Below are positions 7,314-15,939 of a stretch of DNA of 64,000 nt, one piece after another. The position numbers and the translations under genes are program-made. Position 1 is the stretch's first letter, and each line of letters starts with the position of its first letter. The notes under the pieces were generated by a model. It was not told where the DNA came from, searched no databases, and saw nothing but the letters and a program-made list of their open reading frames with translations. Source of the DNA: Microbispora bryophytorum (lineage in GTDB: Bacteria; Actinomycetota; Actinomycetes; Streptosporangiales; Streptosporangiaceae); NCBI RefSeq assembly GCF_006874465.1, contig NZ_VIRL01000014.1, forward strand, positions 169,409 through 233,408, given 5' to 3'.

Positions 7314-8510
7314 ATGCCAGACGTGACAAGGGAGGTCCGGTTCGACACCGTGCACGGACCCTCCCTCGTCGCGCAGGCAACCGTGAGTCCGACGACGCTC
7401 ACGCTCGGGGTCGAGGAGGAGTTCCTGCTCGCCGACCCGCGAACCGGGCGGGTCGTCCCGGCGGCGCGGGAGATCCGCGAGCGGGCGGCCGGGCCGGGGG
7501 CGGACCGGCTGGTGTTCGAACTGACACAGTTCCAACTGGAGAGCAACACCGCCGTGCACACCAGCCTGCGGGACCTGCACGGCGACCTGCTCGAAATGCG
7601 CCGCGCGGCCGCGGGCGCCGCCGCGAGCATCGGGCTCGCGCTCGTCGCGTGCGGCACCGCTCTGGACGGCAACCCGGGAGTGCCGCCCCTCTCGCCATGC
7701 CCTCGCTATCAGGCCATGCTCCGCGAGTTCGGGGCGATCATGGATGGTCAGGGCGTCTGCGGCTGCCACGTCCACGTCGGGATCGCCGACCGCGAGGAGG
7801 CGCTGCGCGTCAGCAACCACCTGCGGCCCTGGCTCCCGGTCCTGCAGGCGCTGGCGGCGAATTCGCCGATCGCGGACGGCAGGGACACCGGGTATGCGAG
7901 CTGGCGTGCGCCGATGATGGGCAGATGGCCGAGCGCGGAGCCGCCGCCGTTCTTCCGGTCGGTCGAGCACTACGAGAGCCTGGTGGCCGGCATGCTGGCC
8001 GGGGGCACGATCCTCGACCGCGGAATGATCTATTGGATGGTCCGCCCGTCCGATCATGTGCCGACGCTGGAGATCCGCGCGGCCGACGTGTGCCCGACGG
8101 CCGGGGAGACCGTGCTGCTGGCCGGGCTGGTGCGGGGGCTGGCCGAGACGGCGCTGCACGACGTGCGGGCCGGAGTGCCCGCCCCCGAGGTCGAGGACAC
8201 CCTGCTGCGGGCGGCCTACTGGAGGGCGGCCCGCGACGGCGTGGACGGCGAGGCCCTCGATCTGCTCGCCGGAGACAGGGTTTGCGGAAACAGGGTGCCG
8301 GCCTGGCGGCTGGTCGACCGCCTGCTCGATCATGTGCGGCCGGTGCTGGAGGAGAACGGCGACTGGACGCCGTTGACCGACCAGATCGAGCGCCTGCGCC
8401 GCAGCGGATCCGGGGCGGCGCGTCAGCGCGCGGCGTACGCCCGGCGCGGCCGGCTGTGCGACGTGGCCGAGCTGCTCATGGCGCAGACGGCCGCCTCCTG
8501 CTGGGCCTGA
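7314..8510 (+). CDS. Carboxylate-amine ligase, YbdK / glutamate-cysteine ligase type 2 family
   Basis: A 398-residue enzyme of the GCS2 family. Family members form gamma-glutamylcysteine or related gamma-glutamyl amides with ATP. It shows the N-terminal TLGVEEEFLLADP motif, the central CGCHVHVGIADRE (metal/substrate site) and the C-terminal DVCPTAGETVLLAGLV and FRSVEHYESLV segments. The ATG at 7314 has only a weak ribosome binding site; GTG at 7383, which would begin MSPTTLTLGVEEEF, is an equally good start and gives the more usual family length of about 375. Many YbdK proteins have weak activity and unknown true substrates. The gene is followed by a strong bidirectional hairpin. Confidence 0.88.
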   Translation: MPDVTREVRFDTVHGPSLVAQATVSPTTLTLGVEEEFLLADPRTGRVVPAAREIRERAAGPGADRLVFELTQFQLESNTAVHTSLRDLHGDLLEMRRAAAGAAASIGLALVACGTALDGNPGVPPLSPCPRYQAMLREFGAIMDGQGVCGCHVHVGIADREEALRVSNHLRPWLPVLQALAANSPIADGRDTGYASWRAPMMGRWPSAEPPPFFRSVEHYESLVAGMLAGGTILDRGMIYWMVRPSDHVPTLEIRAADVCPTAGETVLLAGLVRGLAETALHDVRAGVPAPEVEDTLLRAAYWRAARDGVDGEALDLLAGDRVCGNRVPAWRLVDRLLDHVRPVLEENGDWTPLTDQIERLRRSGSGAARQRAAYARRGRLCDVAELLMAQTAASCWA

Positions 8511-8559
8511 CCGTGCCGGACATGGGTCCGTTCCCTACCTAGCGCCGAGCGATAGCAAG

Positions 8560-8586
8560 CCCCCGCCCTCGGCGAGAGGGCGGGGG
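8560..8586. terminator. Bidirectional intrinsic-type terminator
   Basis: An 11-bp perfect stem (CCCCCGCCCTC with GAGGGCGGGGG) and a 5-base loop. It sits between two convergent genes, the ligase (+) and a STAS gene (-), 50 bases after the first stop and 26 bases after the second. Confidence 0.85.
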
Positions 8587-8611
8587 CGGCGGTCAAACGG
8601 TGAGGTCTGTC

Positions 8612-8992
8612 TCAGACCATGGACACGTCGTGCGATCCGGCCACCACCATGGCGGCGACGGCCTCGACGGGCGTGCCGTCGATGACAAACGTGTCGCGCA
8701 GCCGGGTCGCCTCAAGGACGATCTTCAAGATGCCGTGAACGCCGGTGAGCCGCATGGAACCGGCGGCCTTCTCGATTTCGTCCTGTGCGTCCAGCAGCGC
8801 TTCCAGGCCGCATGAGTCGCAGAACCGCAGACCGGACGCATCCGCCACGATCTTGACGCGACCCTGGCGGACGAGATGTCTGATCGCCCGGCGGAGCGTG
8901 TCCCCGCTGGCGATGTCGAGTTCACCCCGCAGCGCGACCACGACGGCCGGCTGGTGATCGCTCACAGTAATCTCGAGCTGCTGCGTTGTCAT
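8612..8992 (-). CDS. STAS domain anti-sigma factor antagonist
   Basis: A 126-residue STAS protein. The predicted phospho-serine is in ADASGLRFCDSCGLEALL; Cys replaces the usual Thr of DSTG, but the Ser and Gly are kept. ATG at 8992 (MTTQQLEITV) is preferred because AAGG lies 7 bases upstream; an ATG 21 bases further upstream has no such site. It stands alone, with a long leader region upstream, and is not clustered with a kinase. A later GAF-SpoIIE phosphatase in the window could in principle act on it. Confidence 0.85.
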   Translation of the reverse strand: MTTQQLEITVSDHQPAVVVALRGELDIASGDTLRRAIRHLVRQGRVKIVADASGLRFCDSCGLEALLDAQDEIEKAAGSMRLTGVHGILKIVLEATRLRDTFVIDGTPVEAVAAMVVAGSHDVSMV

Positions 8993-9389
8993 ATACGCGC
9001 CTTCATCCATATTTATCGGGCGTACTGTCTTGAACGACGCTACCCGGCCGAGTGTCAGGTCTCGGTAATGCGCGACGGTCGATGGCATGCGGGTCCGTCC
9101 GGCAATCCCACCTGTATGCCAGATTGTGGCAAACAAGTAAAGAAGTCGGGCTTTGTGGCGATCTTTGACAGTGTCTCCCGAACCTTCCGGAATCAGGGCA
9201 GAACCCCTGTCCCGTAAGGGCTCCGGCCTTCGGATGACCGCCGAGGCGGGTGCCCGGACGCGGTGACCGCCGCGGGCCGCCCGGTCTCGCGGGGGTGGAG
9301 ACTGGAGCACTTCAAACATACCAGCCGGCCAAACAAATGAGCCATATCCCCCCTTTCTTCGAAAAATGCTTACTCTTCCTATTCTTTCT
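8993..9389. other. Intergenic region with an AT-rich segment
   Basis: About 400 bases between the STAS gene start and the stop of the GH42 gene. No plausible gene is seen. The part from about 9335 to 9410 is much richer in A and T than the rest of the window (runs such as TTTCTTCGAAAAATGC and CTATTCTTTCTTTATGG). It includes the last codons of the GH42 gene on the minus strand. Confidence 0.5.
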
Positions 9390-11342
9390 TTATGGGTACA
9401 TTACCGATGATTCGGGCGCACCTGCAGGGACGACGACGTATCCGCCGGGGCCGAGGCTGCCGTCGACGGGTCTGCCGGTGATCAGGTCGATGCCGTCGAC
9501 GGGAACGGGCTGCTCGTCCTCCGTGTGGTTGATGGCGAAGACCCGGTCCCGCTGCCGTACGACCTCGACGCCGGGGGTGCCGCTCCCGGCCGGCCCGGCG
9601 TGCGCGAGGACGCGGGCGTAGCCGGAGTCGTCGAGCCGGGTCGAGACGTACCAGGCCGTGCCGGCGCCGAACCGGTGGCGCGTCACGGCGGGCCGGCCGC
9701 CGGGGTAGCGGGCGACCGCCTCCGCCCCCTCCAGGTGGACGACCTCGCTCCACACCGTCGCGGGGCCGAGTTCCGGCAGTTCGACCGGCTCGGCGAGCGG
9801 GCGGAACTCCTCCACTCGGACGCCGAGGATCTCGCGCAACGCCCCCGGGTAGCCGCCCAGCCTGATCCGGGTGTGCTCGTCGGCGATCCCGCTGAAGAAC
9901 GACACGACGAGCGTGCCGCCGCCCTCCACGTACGCCGCGAGGTTCCGGGCGGCCGCGTCGGAGATCAGGTAGAGGCTCGGCACGAGGACGGCCCGGTACG
10001 CCGGCAGATCGTGCGACGGATGGGCGAAGCAGACGGCGACGCCCTGCCGCCACAGCACCCGATGGGCCTGCTGGGCGGCCGCGAGGTAGTCGATCTCGGC
10101 GCTCGGCAGGCCGGGCCCCTGGACGGCCCACCACGCCTCCTCGTCCCACAGGATCGCGACCTCCGCCTCGGCGACCGGCGGCCCGTCGAGTGACCCGCCG
10201 GCCGGCGCGGGAATGCGCCCCAGCGCCTCGCCCAGGGCGCAGACCTCACGGAAGACGCGGGAGTCCGGGCCGGCGTGCGGAACCATGCCGGGATGCCACT
10301 GCTCGGCGCCGCCGCGGGAGGCCCGCCACTGGAAGAACATCGCGCCCTGCGAGCCCCGGGCGACGTGCTGCAGGCTGTGCCTGGCGATCTCGCCGGGCTC
10401 CTTGGGCGCCGCGCGCGGGCCCAGCACATACCCCGTGGCCTGCTCCATCAGCAGCCAGGGCCGCCCGCCCGCCCACGATCGGGCCAGGTCGGCGGTGAAG
10501 GCGGTCTGCTCGGCCGCCGCCATGCCCCGCCCGGAGGGATAGTCGTCGACGGAGACCAGGTCCACCTCGCGCGACCACTTCCAGTGGTCGACGCAGGCCC
10601 AGCCGGCCAGCACGTAGTTGGTGGTGACGGGCACGCCGGGGGTCAGCTCGCGAAGCAGGTCGCGCTGCTCGGTGAAGTGGGCGAGCATCTCGTCGGAGAC
10701 GAACCGGCGGAAGTCGAGCGCCTGCCCCGGATTGGGGAGATACTGCGTCGCCCGGGGCGGGGTGATCTGCGCCCAGTCCGAGTAGTGCTGCCCCCAGAAC
10801 GCGGTCGTCCAGGCGTCGTTCAGCGCGTCGAGGCCGCCGTACCGCCTGCGCAGCCAGGCCCGGAACGCCGCGGCGGCGTGGTCGCAGTGGCAGGGCGTGC
10901 CGTACTCGTTGTGCACGTGCCACATGACCGGCGCGCGGTGGTCGCGGTAGCGCTCGGCGAGGGCCCGGGTGATCCGCATCGACGCCTCGCGGTACGCCGG
11001 GGCGCTCACGCAGTAGGTGTCGCGGCTGCCGTGCGTGAGCCGTACGCCGTCGCGGGTGACGGTCAGGGCATCGGGGTGCGCCAGGGAGAACCACGGCGGG
11101 GGAGAGGCGGTCGGGACGGCCAGGTCCACGCCGATCCCTCCGCCGGCGAGCAGGTCGAGCACCCGGTCGAGCCAGCCGAAGGTGTAGCGGCCCTCGGCCG
11201 GCTCCAGCCGCGACCAGGAGAAGACGCCGACGGTGACGAGGGTGACCCCCGCCCGGCGCATGAGCGCGACGTCCTCGGCCCACACCTCCTCGGGCCACTG
11301 CTCCGGGTTGTAGTCCCCTCCGTACCACAGCGGCATGCGCAT
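9390..11342 (-). CDS. Beta-galactosidase, glycoside hydrolase family 42
   Basis: A 650-residue GH42 enzyme, which removes terminal beta-D-galactose from oligosaccharides. The sequence opens with MPLWYGGDYNPEQWPEEVW, a GH42 signature. The acid/base is E146 in WHVHNEYG and the nucleophile is E300 in PWLLMEQATG. Cys residues of the family metal site are visible (YC, CHCDH). A beta-galactosidase trimerisation domain and a C-terminal domain follow. There is no signal peptide, so it acts in the cytoplasm on imported sugars. Its ATG at 11342 overlaps the upstream permease stop (TGATG), with AAGG just before. It is the last gene of a four-gene transporter operon, which implies that galacto-oligosaccharides are the substrate. 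Confidence 0.95.
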   Translation of the reverse strand: MRMPLWYGGDYNPEQWPEEVWAEDVALMRRAGVTLVTVGVFSWSRLEPAEGRYTFGWLDRVLDLLAGGGIGVDLAVPTASPPPWFSLAHPDALTVTRDGVRLTHGSRDTYCVSAPAYREASMRITRALAERYRDHRAPVMWHVHNEYGTPCHCDHAAAAFRAWLRRRYGGLDALNDAWTTAFWGQHYSDWAQITPPRATQYLPNPGQALDFRRFVSDEMLAHFTEQRDLLRELTPGVPVTTNYVLAGWACVDHWKWSREVDLVSVDDYPSGRGMAAAEQTAFTADLARSWAGGRPWLLMEQATGYVLGPRAAPKEPGEIARHSLQHVARGSQGAMFFQWRASRGGAEQWHPGMVPHAGPDSRVFREVCALGEALGRIPAPAGGSLDGPPVAEAEVAILWDEEAWWAVQGPGLPSAEIDYLAAAQQAHRVLWRQGVAVCFAHPSHDLPAYRAVLVPSLYLISDAAARNLAAYVEGGGTLVVSFFSGIADEHTRIRLGGYPGALREILGVRVEEFRPLAEPVELPELGPATVWSEVVHLEGAEAVARYPGGRPAVTRHRFGAGTAWYVSTRLDDSGYARVLAHAGPAGSGTPGVEVVRQRDRVFAINHTEDEQPVPVDGIDLITGRPVDGSLGPGGYVVVPAGAPESSVMYP

Positions 11343-12253
11343 CAGCCCTTGATGGCGCCGATGATGACGCCCTTGGTGAAGTGACGCTGCACGAACGGGT
11401 AGACGACCAGGGCGGGCAGCACGGCGACGGCGACGATGGCCATCTTGATCGCGAGGGTCGGCGGCGCGACATGGCCGAAGCCGCTCACGCCGACCGTGGC
11501 CGTCGGCAGCGGGTTGGAGTCCACGACGTACGACCGCAGGACCAGCGCCAGCGGCCACCTGCGGGTGTCGTCGACGTAGAGCATGGCGTTGAACCACGCG
11601 TTCCAGTAGCCGACCGCGTAGAACAGGCCGATGACCGCCGTGACCGCCTTCGCCAGCGGCAGCACGATCCGCCACAGGATGCGGAACTCGCCGGCGCCGT
11701 CGATGCGGGCGCTGTCGAGCAGCTCGCGCGGGATGTTCATGAAGAACGCGCGCAGCACGACCACATTGAACGCCGACACGGCCGACGGCAGGATCAGCGA
11801 CCAGTACGAGTCCTTCAGCCCGAGCGAGGCCACCATCAGGTAGGTCGGGATCAGGCCGGGGAAGAACACGAACATCAGCAGCACGCAGAACAGGATCGGC
11901 CGGTGGAACAGCGTTCCCGGCCGCGACAGCGCGTACGCCCCGAGGACGCTCACGCCGAGGCTGACCGCCGTTCCCACGACGGTGACGCCGGTGCTGACCA
12001 GCACCGCGCGGCTGACCACGCTGTCGGAGAAGATCTGGCGGTAGGCGTCGAGCGTGATGCCGTCCGGCACCAGCACCAGGCCGCCGACCCGGTTCACCGT
12101 GTCGGCCGACGACAGACTGGTCAGCACGATCGTGTAGAGCGGCAGCAGCACGGCGAGCACGACGAGCACCAGCACGCCGCCCTTGCCGATCCGGCCGGCG
12201 GCCGATCCCGGCTCCTCCCAGGGCGCGAGCCCGGACACCTTCGTTGTGTTCAT
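11342..12253 (-). CDS. Carbohydrate ABC transporter permease (CUT1, LplC-like)
   Basis: A 303-residue inner-membrane permease with six hydrophobic segments, the first VLVLVVLAVLLPLYTIVLTSL at about residues 27-47. The cytoplasmic EAA-type loop is RELLDSARIDGAGEFRILWRIVLPL. The long form with a C-terminal QRHFTKGVIIGAIKG is typical of the LplC/YtcP subgroup. The ATG overlaps the preceding permease stop (ATGA), so they are translationally coupled. No ATPase gene is in the operon; in actinomycetes a shared MsiK-type ATPase encoded elsewhere usually powers such transporters. Confidence 0.95.
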   Translation of the reverse strand: MNTTKVSGLAPWEEPGSAAGRIGKGGVLVLVVLAVLLPLYTIVLTSLSSADTVNRVGGLVLVPDGITLDAYRQIFSDSVVSRAVLVSTGVTVVGTAVSLGVSVLGAYALSRPGTLFHRPILFCVLLMFVFFPGLIPTYLMVASLGLKDSYWSLILPSAVSAFNVVVLRAFFMNIPRELLDSARIDGAGEFRILWRIVLPLAKAVTAVIGLFYAVGYWNAWFNAMLYVDDTRRWPLALVLRSYVVDSNPLPTATVGVSGFGHVAPPTLAIKMAIVAVAVLPALVVYPFVQRHFTKGVIIGAIKG

Positions 12254-13245
12254 GATCGCGAATACACCCCTCGCTCGCCGAGGGCGTGCGCCACCCGGTT
12301 GGCCGCCAGGATGAGCACCAGCCCGACCAGGCCCTTGAACAGTCCGGCCGCCGCGCCGTAGCCGAAGTCGCCGGTGCGCAGGCCGGACCAGTAGACGAAG
12401 GTGTCGAAGACCTCCGACACCTTGCTGCCGACCGCGCCGCGCTGCAGCATGAACTGCTCGAAGCCGACGTTGAGCGCGTCGCCGAGCCGCAGGATCAGCA
12501 GCAGCACGATGACCGGCCGCAGGCCCGGCAGCGTGATGTGCCACATCCGGCGCCACCGGCGGGCGCCGTCGACCGCGGCGGCCTCGTACAGGTTCTGGTC
12601 GATCGTGCTGAGCGCGGCGAGGAACACGATCGTGCCCCAGCCGGCGTCCTTCCAGACCGTTTGCGCGGTCACGAGCAGGATGAACGTGTCGGAGTTCGTC
12701 ATCCAGTCGATGCCCGCGTGCCCGTGGTCGCGCAGGATCTGCGCGAGGAGGCCGGCGCCGCCGAACATCTGCTGGAAGATCGCGACCACCAGCACCCACG
12801 AGAAGAAGTGGGGCAGGTAGACGACGCCCTGGATGAAGGCCCGCAGCCGCCCGGAGACCACGCTGTTGAGCAGCAGCGCCAGCGCGATCGGCAGCGGGAA
12901 GTAGAAGACGAGCTGGAACGCGGTGATGCCCAGCGTGTTCACCACCGCCCGGATGAACTGCGCGTCGCCGAACAGCTGGGCGAAGTTGGTGAACCCTATG
13001 ATCGGGCTGCCCAGGATGCCGCCGCTGAACGGGTTGTAGTCCTGGAAGGCGATGACGTTCCCCAGCGCCGGGACCCACCAGAACGCGGTGACCAGCACCA
13101 GCATCGGCATGGCCATGACCAGCAGCGGCCAGTCCCGGCGCAGCCGCGCCGCGAAGGCGTCCTTCCGCGGGCCGGCGGCCGGGCCGGCCTGGGTCGCCCC
13201 GGGCCGGACCTCCGTCACGCTCCTCGTGTCCGCGTCGGCGCTCAC
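12250..13245 (-). CDS. Carbohydrate ABC transporter permease (CUT1, LplB-like)
   Basis: A 331-residue permease. After a hydrophilic N-terminus, LLVMAMPMLVLVTAFWWVP is the first membrane segment, and the EAA loop reads QNLYEAAAVDGARRWRRMWHITLPGLRP. The sequence QDYNPFSGGILGSPIIGFTNF is characteristic of the LplB/YteP subgroup. The GTG start overlaps the stop of the binding-protein gene (GTGA), and its own stop overlaps the next permease start. It is the second gene of the operon. Confidence 0.95.
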   Translation of the reverse strand: MSADADTRSVTEVRPGATQAGPAAGPRKDAFAARLRRDWPLLVMAMPMLVLVTAFWWVPALGNVIAFQDYNPFSGGILGSPIIGFTNFAQLFGDAQFIRAVVNTLGITAFQLVFYFPLPIALALLLNSVVSGRLRAFIQGVVYLPHFFSWVLVVAIFQQMFGGAGLLAQILRDHGHAGIDWMTNSDTFILLVTAQTVWKDAGWGTIVFLAALSTIDQNLYEAAAVDGARRWRRMWHITLPGLRPVIVLLLILRLGDALNVGFEQFMLQRGAVGSKVSEVFDTFVYWSGLRTGDFGYGAAAGLFKGLVGLVLILAANRVAHALGERGVYSRS

Positions 13246-14906
13246 AGCCGCCCGTTCTCCCTGGCGACCTTCATGTAGAACTCGCGGGCCTCGTTGCCAC
13301 CCTGCTCCTGCCAGTCCTTGAGGATCGTGGCCCACTCCGAGACCGGCCGCTTGCCGCGGAAGATCTCGTTCATCTTGTCCTCGGTCGGCTGGGTCAGCCC
13401 GGCCATCTTGGACGGCCTCTCCACCCGGATGCCGACGAACGGGTCGTTCTCCAGGTATCGCGAGGCCGTCTGCTCCCAGCCGTGGTAGGCCTCGACGTAG
13501 CCGGGGTACTGGTTCTCGGTGATCGCGCCGGGCCGTCCGGACAGGAACAGATACGTCGGGGCGACCTCCTTGCGGCCGAGCGCGGTCTGCTGGACCTGCC
13601 CGTCCTTCAGCGTGAAGTGCCTGCCCTCGACGCCGTTGTTGATCAGGTCGTACTCCTGGGTGCCGTACGGCGCGGAGCACCAGTCGGCGATGCCGAGCAG
13701 CTCGCGGGTGCGGGCGTCGCCGAGGCCCTTCCTGATGAAGCAGAACATGCCGGCGGGCTCGTTGCGCCACACGATGACCTTGCCGCCCGGGTGGGCCGGG
13801 TAGGGGTCCACGGCCCGCACGTCGATCTTCGGGTTGCCGGGCAGATAGTTGCCGAGGATCTCGTGGATCGCGCCGAGCCCGTCCTTGTACATGACGAGCT
13901 GCCCGGTGCCGAAGAGCTCCTTGTGGTCGGCGAACTGGTTGGCCACGACGTCCGGATGGACGTATCCCGCCTCGAACAGCTTTGTCAGGAGCTCGATGGA
14001 CTGCTGCCACTCCGGCGTCTCGTACTTGTAGATCAGGGTGCCGTCGGGCTGCTTGCGCCACTCGCGCGGGGCGCCGAACGCCCGCTGGACCTCCTGGTCC
14101 ATGCCGCCGAACGCCCAGCGCTTCTTCTTCGGGTCGGTCAGCTCCCTGCCCAGGGTGAGCAGGTCGTCGGCGCTCTTGGGCACGGACAGGCCGAGCTCGT
14201 CGAGGATGTCCGTGCGGACGATCGTGGCGAACGGGTAGGGCGCGTTCTGCCACGGGATCCCCTGGAGCACGCCGCCGAACACGCCGTACGTCCACGCGGC
14301 GGTGTCGTAGTTGGCCAGCAGCGGGAACTCCTTGGCCTTGTCGCCCGCGAGGTAGGGTGACAGGTCGGCGAAGAGCTTGTTGGCCGCCTCGGTGAAGTGG
14401 GCGATGGAGTCGATGTTCCAGCCCGGGATCTGGATCATCTCGGGCACGTCGCCGCTGGCGAGGATCGTGTTCAGCTTGTCGACGTAGGTGTTGCCGTCGG
14501 AGATGTTGAACCGGACGACCCCGCCGAGCCGTTCGTTGACGGCGTCGTAGTAGGAGTTCTCGCCGAGGCCGGGAGGGACGGTGCCCCACAGCGGGGTCAT
14601 CGCCCTGACCTCCGCGCCGCTGGTGATCGGCTTGGTGGTGACGGCCTGGACCATCGTGCCCGGCCTGGTCAGGAAGCCGGGTTCGACGAACTCCGAGCCG
14701 GGCAGGTCGGGCGTCAGGCCGGTCACCTGGAACGGCACGCGGGTGGGCACGAGGCCCTTGAGCTTGTCGGCGGCGACGGCGGTGCCCTTGGACGCCTCTT
14801 TCTTGGCCGCGCAGCCGGTGAGGCCGGCGGCGGCGAACGCGCCCGCGCCGACCATCCCGAGAAATCCGCGGCGGCTGGTCAGGGGGCCGCCGGGAGGTTG
14901 GCTCAT
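13242..14906 (-). CDS. Extracellular sugar-binding lipoprotein of the ABC transporter (LplA-like)
   Basis: A 554-residue solute-binding protein, the large form found with LplB/LplC permeases. The N-terminus carries a twin-arginine signal (TSRRGFLGMVG, about residues 10-20) and a lipobox LTGC that would anchor the mature protein to the membrane. The body has the usual family 1 binding fold with FTEAANKLFADLSPYL and DKKKRWAFGG-type segments. It is the first gene of the operon with two permeases and a GH42 beta-galactosidase, which suggests uptake of galactose-containing oligosaccharides such as galactan or pectin side-chain fragments. A ROK-type operator candidate lies 30 bases upstream of its start. 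Confidence 0.93.
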   Translation of the reverse strand: MSQPPGGPLTSRRGFLGMVGAGAFAAAGLTGCAAKKEASKGTAVAADKLKGLVPTRVPFQVTGLTPDLPGSEFVEPGFLTRPGTMVQAVTTKPITSGAEVRAMTPLWGTVPPGLGENSYYDAVNERLGGVVRFNISDGNTYVDKLNTILASGDVPEMIQIPGWNIDSIAHFTEAANKLFADLSPYLAGDKAKEFPLLANYDTAAWTYGVFGGVLQGIPWQNAPYPFATIVRTDILDELGLSVPKSADDLLTLGRELTDPKKKRWAFGGMDQEVQRAFGAPREWRKQPDGTLIYKYETPEWQQSIELLTKLFEAGYVHPDVVANQFADHKELFGTGQLVMYKDGLGAIHEILGNYLPGNPKIDVRAVDPYPAHPGGKVIVWRNEPAGMFCFIRKGLGDARTRELLGIADWCSAPYGTQEYDLINNGVEGRHFTLKDGQVQQTALGRKEVAPTYLFLSGRPGAITENQYPGYVEAYHGWEQTASRYLENDPFVGIRVERPSKMAGLTQPTEDKMNEIFRGKRPVSEWATILKDWQEQGGNEAREFYMKVARENGRL

Positions 14907-14935
14907 GGGTGCGGTCCTTCCGGGAATCGAGTCAC

Positions 14936-14964
14936 TTAGTTCGTCAATTGGCCAAACAAACTAA
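14936..14964. promoter_or_regulatory. Imperfect palindrome resembling a ROK-family operator
   Basis: The 29-bp element begins TTAGTTCGTC and ends ACAAACTAA. The two outer arms (TTAGTT and AACTAA) are exact complements, and TTAGTT-x-GT is shared by both half-sites. It overlaps the likely promoter of the binding-protein operon. Actinomycete ROK repressors (XylR/NagC type) use TTAGTT/AACTAA half-sites. No ROK gene is in the window. Confidence 0.6.
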
Positions 14965-15065
14965 CCCCGTGAGCGGGGCGGCGACAAGATTCCCTGAAAC
15001 GTTCACAGCCATCGCGGCCGGTGGGCATCCCGCCCTGCGGGCGCCCCGGCCGGCCGCGTGAGACG

Positions 15066-15857
15066 TCAGGCGCAGCCGACGCGCCGGGTGCTCAGAGCGA
15101 TGTCGTCCACCCAGACGTCGTACGCCGCGGGGGAGGGGTTCGGCTGGTAGAGCTGCCAGCCGATCTTGACGGTGTCGAAGCGGGGGAAGACGAAGTCGAC
15201 GTCGTTGCCGCCGTGGGCGCGGGTGGACACGGTGAGGTCGGGCTTGGGCACCCCGTCGAACCAGAGCGAGATCGCGTTGTCGGCGGGGTCCATCCGCCAC
15301 TCGACGCACTGCCACCCCCCGGCGTTGGAGGGGGCCGACTCGCGCCAGTTGGTCCAGTCGCCGGTCGGGCCGCCGTCCGCGCCGACACCCCACAGGTCCT
15401 CGCGCAGCGTGGGGACGTACTGGCCGCCGAGCGGCCGGACGATCTCCGGGCCCGCGCCGGTGGCCTCGACCAGCGTGTAGTGGGCCCAGTCGGGCGCGGT
15501 CGGGAACGCCTTCACGCGCAGCCGCAGGCGGCCGTAGAAGCCGTTGCCGGGCGGGGCGAAGTCGTCCACCTTGAGGAATGCCCGCCCGTTGCCCTCGGTG
15601 TGGACGTGCAGCACCTTCTGCCCGCGTTCGGCGTGCTCCACGGTGAGCGTGCCGTGCTTGGTGTCGACGCCCCAGCCGAGGCTCGCCGCGCCGCCGACCG
15701 GCAGCGACTGGAAGTCCTCGCAGAACAGCGTGCCGCCCTTCGCGCAGGTCCCCGGCCCGTGTGGCGGGGGCGGGGGCGCCGCGGAGGCGGCCGGCGCGGC
15801 CGTCAGCGGCAGCAGCAGAGCCAGACAGGACAACACCACGCGTGACAGTCGTCGCAC
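15066..15857 (-). CDS. Secreted Cip1-like protein (putative polysaccharide-active)
   Basis: A 263-residue protein with a Sec signal peptide (VVLSCLALLLPLTAAPAASA, about residues 8-27) and a secreted beta-sandwich body. The start is GTG at 15857, with AAGGAG 7 bases upstream. The sequence from GTLFCEDFQSLPVG to the end resembles Cip1, a secreted cellulose-induced protein of Trichoderma that has bacterial homologues and a lyase-like fold. Two cysteines near the start and one at the C-terminus could form disulfides. The gene diverges from a PL8 lyase gene around a perfect CebR-type operator, consistent with induction by plant cell wall sugars. The family assignment rests on recalled similarity and the exact activity is unknown. 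Confidence 0.65.
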   Translation of the reverse strand: MRRLSRVVLSCLALLLPLTAAPAASAAPPPPPHGPGTCAKGGTLFCEDFQSLPVGGAASLGWGVDTKHGTLTVEHAERGQKVLHVHTEGNGRAFLKVDDFAPPGNGFYGRLRLRVKAFPTAPDWAHYTLVEATGAGPEIVRPLGGQYVPTLREDLWGVGADGGPTGDWTNWRESAPSNAGGWQCVEWRMDPADNAISLWFDGVPKPDLTVSTRAHGGNDVDFVFPRFDTVKIGWQLYQPNPSPAAYDVWVDDIALSTRRVGCA

Positions 15858-15905
15858 GACGCGCTCCTTTTCCCGGTGACAACGGCAGAAGTAAGGTACG
15901 TCAGT

Positions 15906-15919
15906 TGGGAGCGCTCCCA
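15906..15919. promoter_or_regulatory. Perfect CebR-type (LacI-family) operator
   Basis: TGGGAGCGCTCCCA is a perfect 14-bp palindrome identical to the CebR/CelR box that controls cellulose and cellobiose genes in Streptomyces and Thermobifida. It lies 49 bases upstream of the Cip1-like start and 21 bases upstream of the PL8 lyase start, so it can control both divergent genes. Confidence 0.9.
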
Positions 15920-15939
15920 TAGAGGCGCGTGGAAGATCG

